Source of the DNA: Campylobacter sp.
GTDB taxonomy: Bacteria; Campylobacterota; Campylobacteria; Campylobacterales; Campylobacteraceae
Assembly (NCBI RefSeq): GCF_030528245.1
Contig: NZ_JAUMZG010000015.1
Location: 1-34,526, forward strand
DNA: 34,526 nt
Direction of reading: 5' to 3'
A program made the translations under genes and the position numbers. Positions 33,456 to 34,526 of the stretch are shown here, piece by piece. Positions within the stretch are counted from its first letter, which is position 1, and each line of letters opens with the position of its first letter. The notes beneath the pieces are model-generated. The model was given only the letters and a program-made list of their open reading frames with translations, did no database searches and was not told where the DNA came from.

Positions 33456-34258
33456 ATTCCCACTGCCTGCACATCTGTCAATAATGACATAGTCGGTCTT
33501 CCCCCCCCCCCCATTGCTCTTTCTACGGCTTTTTTAACCAAGTTAAGTCCAAGTTTCGCATAAAGAGCTGGGGTATAAAAAGCTCCTAATTTTTTTTGTG
33601 TCATAGGGTCATTTAACATATCCATAATATACTTAAAGTCTATTTCTCGTCCTTGCCAAGCATTAATGTATTTTTTAAGGGTGCCTTTTGGCTCTTTAAG
33701 TTCGGCAAAAAATGCCTTTTTTTCGGGCTTTTGTTTAAAATTTAAAGCATTTTCGTAATAAAAATTTGCCCAGCCATAAACATTATGTTCGTTGATGTTA
33801 ATTTTTACATTATGTCTTTGTTCTCTTACAAATTCTTTAATAGCTTTTTTGCCTTTCTCATAGCTTAGGTCAAATTCAATGATTTCACTCGGCTCATTTG
33901 CTTTAAAGTCAGCTATACCATCGCTTGCTTTTAAATTTGCGTAATTTTCTATATCGTTGATAATTTCAATATAATCAATCGTATCATAAATAAAACATCG
34001 GTTTTCATCTTGACTCACAAGGCAAATTTTAGCAGGTATAGGCACTCCGTCTCGGTTAAATCTAGCTAAATAAATCAAAGCTTGACTTAATGCCTTTGCC
34101 TTGCCGTAGCTTGTAACATTTTGTTTATGTTCAAAAATGATGTTATTTGTGTATCCATCTGTGTTTTTTGATATATTAACATCATAAAGTCCATTAGGAA
34201 AAATTTGTGTATAAAAATTGACTTGAAAGCTTACTTCATCGGTTTGGATTGTTGGCAT
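33425..34258 (-). CDS. Restriction-modification enzyme, N-terminal part (putative nuclease domain), phase-off
   Basis: A 277-residue product in the present frame. Residues about 15-100 contain YDVNIS...IIFEHKQNV (Asp26, Glu43-x-Lys45), resembling a PD-(D/E)xK nuclease core. A helical linker follows, then the start of the methyltransferase domain (LGAFYTPALYAKLGLNLVKKA). After the G12 tract the frame gives about 28 unrelated residues before a stop. A 13-G or 10-G tract would join it to the downstream part, giving 780 or 779 residues. This single-chain nuclease-methylase-specificity layout is like type IIG enzymes, though short for that group. AAAGGA lies 5 bases before the ATG. Confidence 0.85.
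   Translation of the reverse strand: MPTIQTDEVSFQVNFYTQIFPNGLYDVNISKNTDGYTNNIIFEHKQNVTSYGKAKALSQALIYLARFNRDGVPIPAKICLVSQDENRCFIYDTIDYIEIINDIENYANLKASDGIADFKANEPSEIIEFDLSYEKGKKAIKEFVREQRHNVKININEHNVYGWANFYYENALNFKQKPEKKAFFAELKEPKGTLKKYINAWQGREIDFKYIMDMLNDPMTQKKLGAFYTPALYAKLGLNLVKKAVERAMGGGGRPTMSLLTDVQAVGIWSKNLMMNY
33501..33512 (-). repeat. G12 homopolymer (phase-variation tract) in the restriction-modification gene
   Basis: Twelve consecutive Cs on the + strand (Gs on the coding strand) lie exactly where the reading frame switches between the two halves of the gene. Tracts of 8-13 Gs are the classic contingency loci of Campylobacter. This is by far the longest G tract in the window. Confidence 0.95.
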
Positions 34259-34277
34259 TCATATCCTTTAGTTTATT

Positions 34278-34301
34278 AAAGCCCTTAAATTTAAGAGCTT
34301 T
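34278..34301 (-). terminator. Inverted repeat between selW and the restriction-modification gene, possible terminator
   Basis: AAAGCTCTTAAA and TTTAAGGGCTTT pair over about 10 bp with one G-U pair and a tight AATT loop. It lies just after the selW stop. The tail is A/T-mixed instead of T-rich, so termination would be weak. Confidence 0.35.
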
Positions 34302-34308
34302 GCGCAAT

Positions 34309-34526
34309 TTAGTTTTCCTTAAGAAGCTGACTGATTTCACCAACCTCAGGAAAACGCTCGTCTTTTAGAGCCTTTTTGGAAAAGATGATTTTACCATCAC
34401 AATCAACGATAAAATCCCCCCTGCCGCCAACCTGCAACTCGACCTCCACGTCCTCAAAGTCCTTTTTTAATTCTTCTGCAACCCTTGCAGCTTGGGGTTT
34501 GTAGTTTCACATTTGGCAGTAAAAAA
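34309..34526 (-). CDS. selW: SelW/Rdx-family selenoprotein with in-frame UGA (5' end cut by window edge)
   Basis: Read through one TGA (34509-34507) the frame gives FYCQM-U-NYKPQAARVAEELKK, then DFEDVEVELQVGGRGDFIV, DCDGKIIFSKKALKDERFPE and VGEISQLLKEN, stop. This is the SelW/SelT/Rdx12 thioredoxin-like fold: the redox motif before the first helix is C-x-x-U, here Cys-Gln-Met-Sec, and the GGRGDFIV and FPE segments are characteristic. Only about six N-terminal residues should be missing. A hairpin at 34490-34476 fits a SECIS element. Family members are thought to act in thiol redox; the function in bacteria is not established. A plain gene finder would miss it or start it after the TGA. Confidence 0.88.
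34476..34490 (-). promoter_or_regulatory. Bacterial SECIS-like hairpin of selW
   Basis: On the minus strand CTGCAA-GGG-TTGCAG forms a perfect 6-bp stem. It begins 17 bases after the TGA, with a G-rich apex (GGG, next to U) at bases 23-25 after it. In E. coli fdhF the SelB-binding apex, which contains GGU, lies at a similar distance from the UGA. Confidence 0.7.

Overview
The window is a piece of a Campylobacter-type (Campylobacterota) chromosome. The first 43 bases, on the minus strand, encode a flagellin start (MGFRINTNV...) behind a sigma-28 promoter. Many proteins (RplY, LysA, FldA, FeoB, TpiA, RpoN, ThiH, DnaG) read as close relatives of Campylobacter jejuni proteins, and several blocks keep the gene order I remember from that species. 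Base composition is uneven: lysA, argG, thiG and aroC are G+C-rich, while feoAB, bioD and the restriction-modification locus are clearly A+T-rich. I do not assign a species.

Layout. (1) 1-4.4 kb: flagellin start, divergent from rplY-pth-lptG-type permease-lysA-HAD hydrolase, a tightly packed + strand operon. (2) 4.4-8.3 kb: a DUF2325 gene, flavodoxin, ridA and the feoAB ferrous iron transporter, separated by short intergenic regions rich in inverted repeats. (3) 8.3-12.8 kb: the minus-strand glycolytic operon gap-pgk-tpiA, the divergent nadD-rsfS pair, and bioD. (4) 12.85-15.65 kb: tRNA-Ala(GGC), then an S4-domain protein, tsaE, lptB and rpoN, all minus strand with overlapping ends. (5) 15.7-18.7 kb: argG, thiH and a ThiE/TenI-family gene. 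(6) 18.7-21.5 kb: a lipidated subtilisin-type autotransporter, minus strand. (7) 21.9-24.8 kb: rpmJ-rpsM-rpsK-rpsD-rpoA-rplQ. (8) 25.2-30.3 kb: dnaG, divergent from a LapB-like TPR/zinc-ribbon protein, rnhA, rnc and aroC, then tRNA-Ser(GGA). (9) 30.4-34.5 kb: thiG alone, a DJ-1/PfpI protein, a single-chain restriction-modification gene split by a 12-G tract, and at the right edge a SelW-family gene with an in-frame UGA.

The most notable items are: the truncated selW, whose TGA lies in the CxxU redox motif and is followed by a 6-bp hairpin placed like a bacterial SECIS element; the G12 tract that puts the restriction-modification gene out of frame (13 or 10 Gs restore 780 or 779 residues); the lipobox-bearing serine-protease autotransporter with a T14 tract beside its -35; a bulged-stem RNA-like structure before fldA; and a dyad-rich operator before feoAB. 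I see no CRISPR array, insertion sequence, prophage or complete undescribed multi-gene system.
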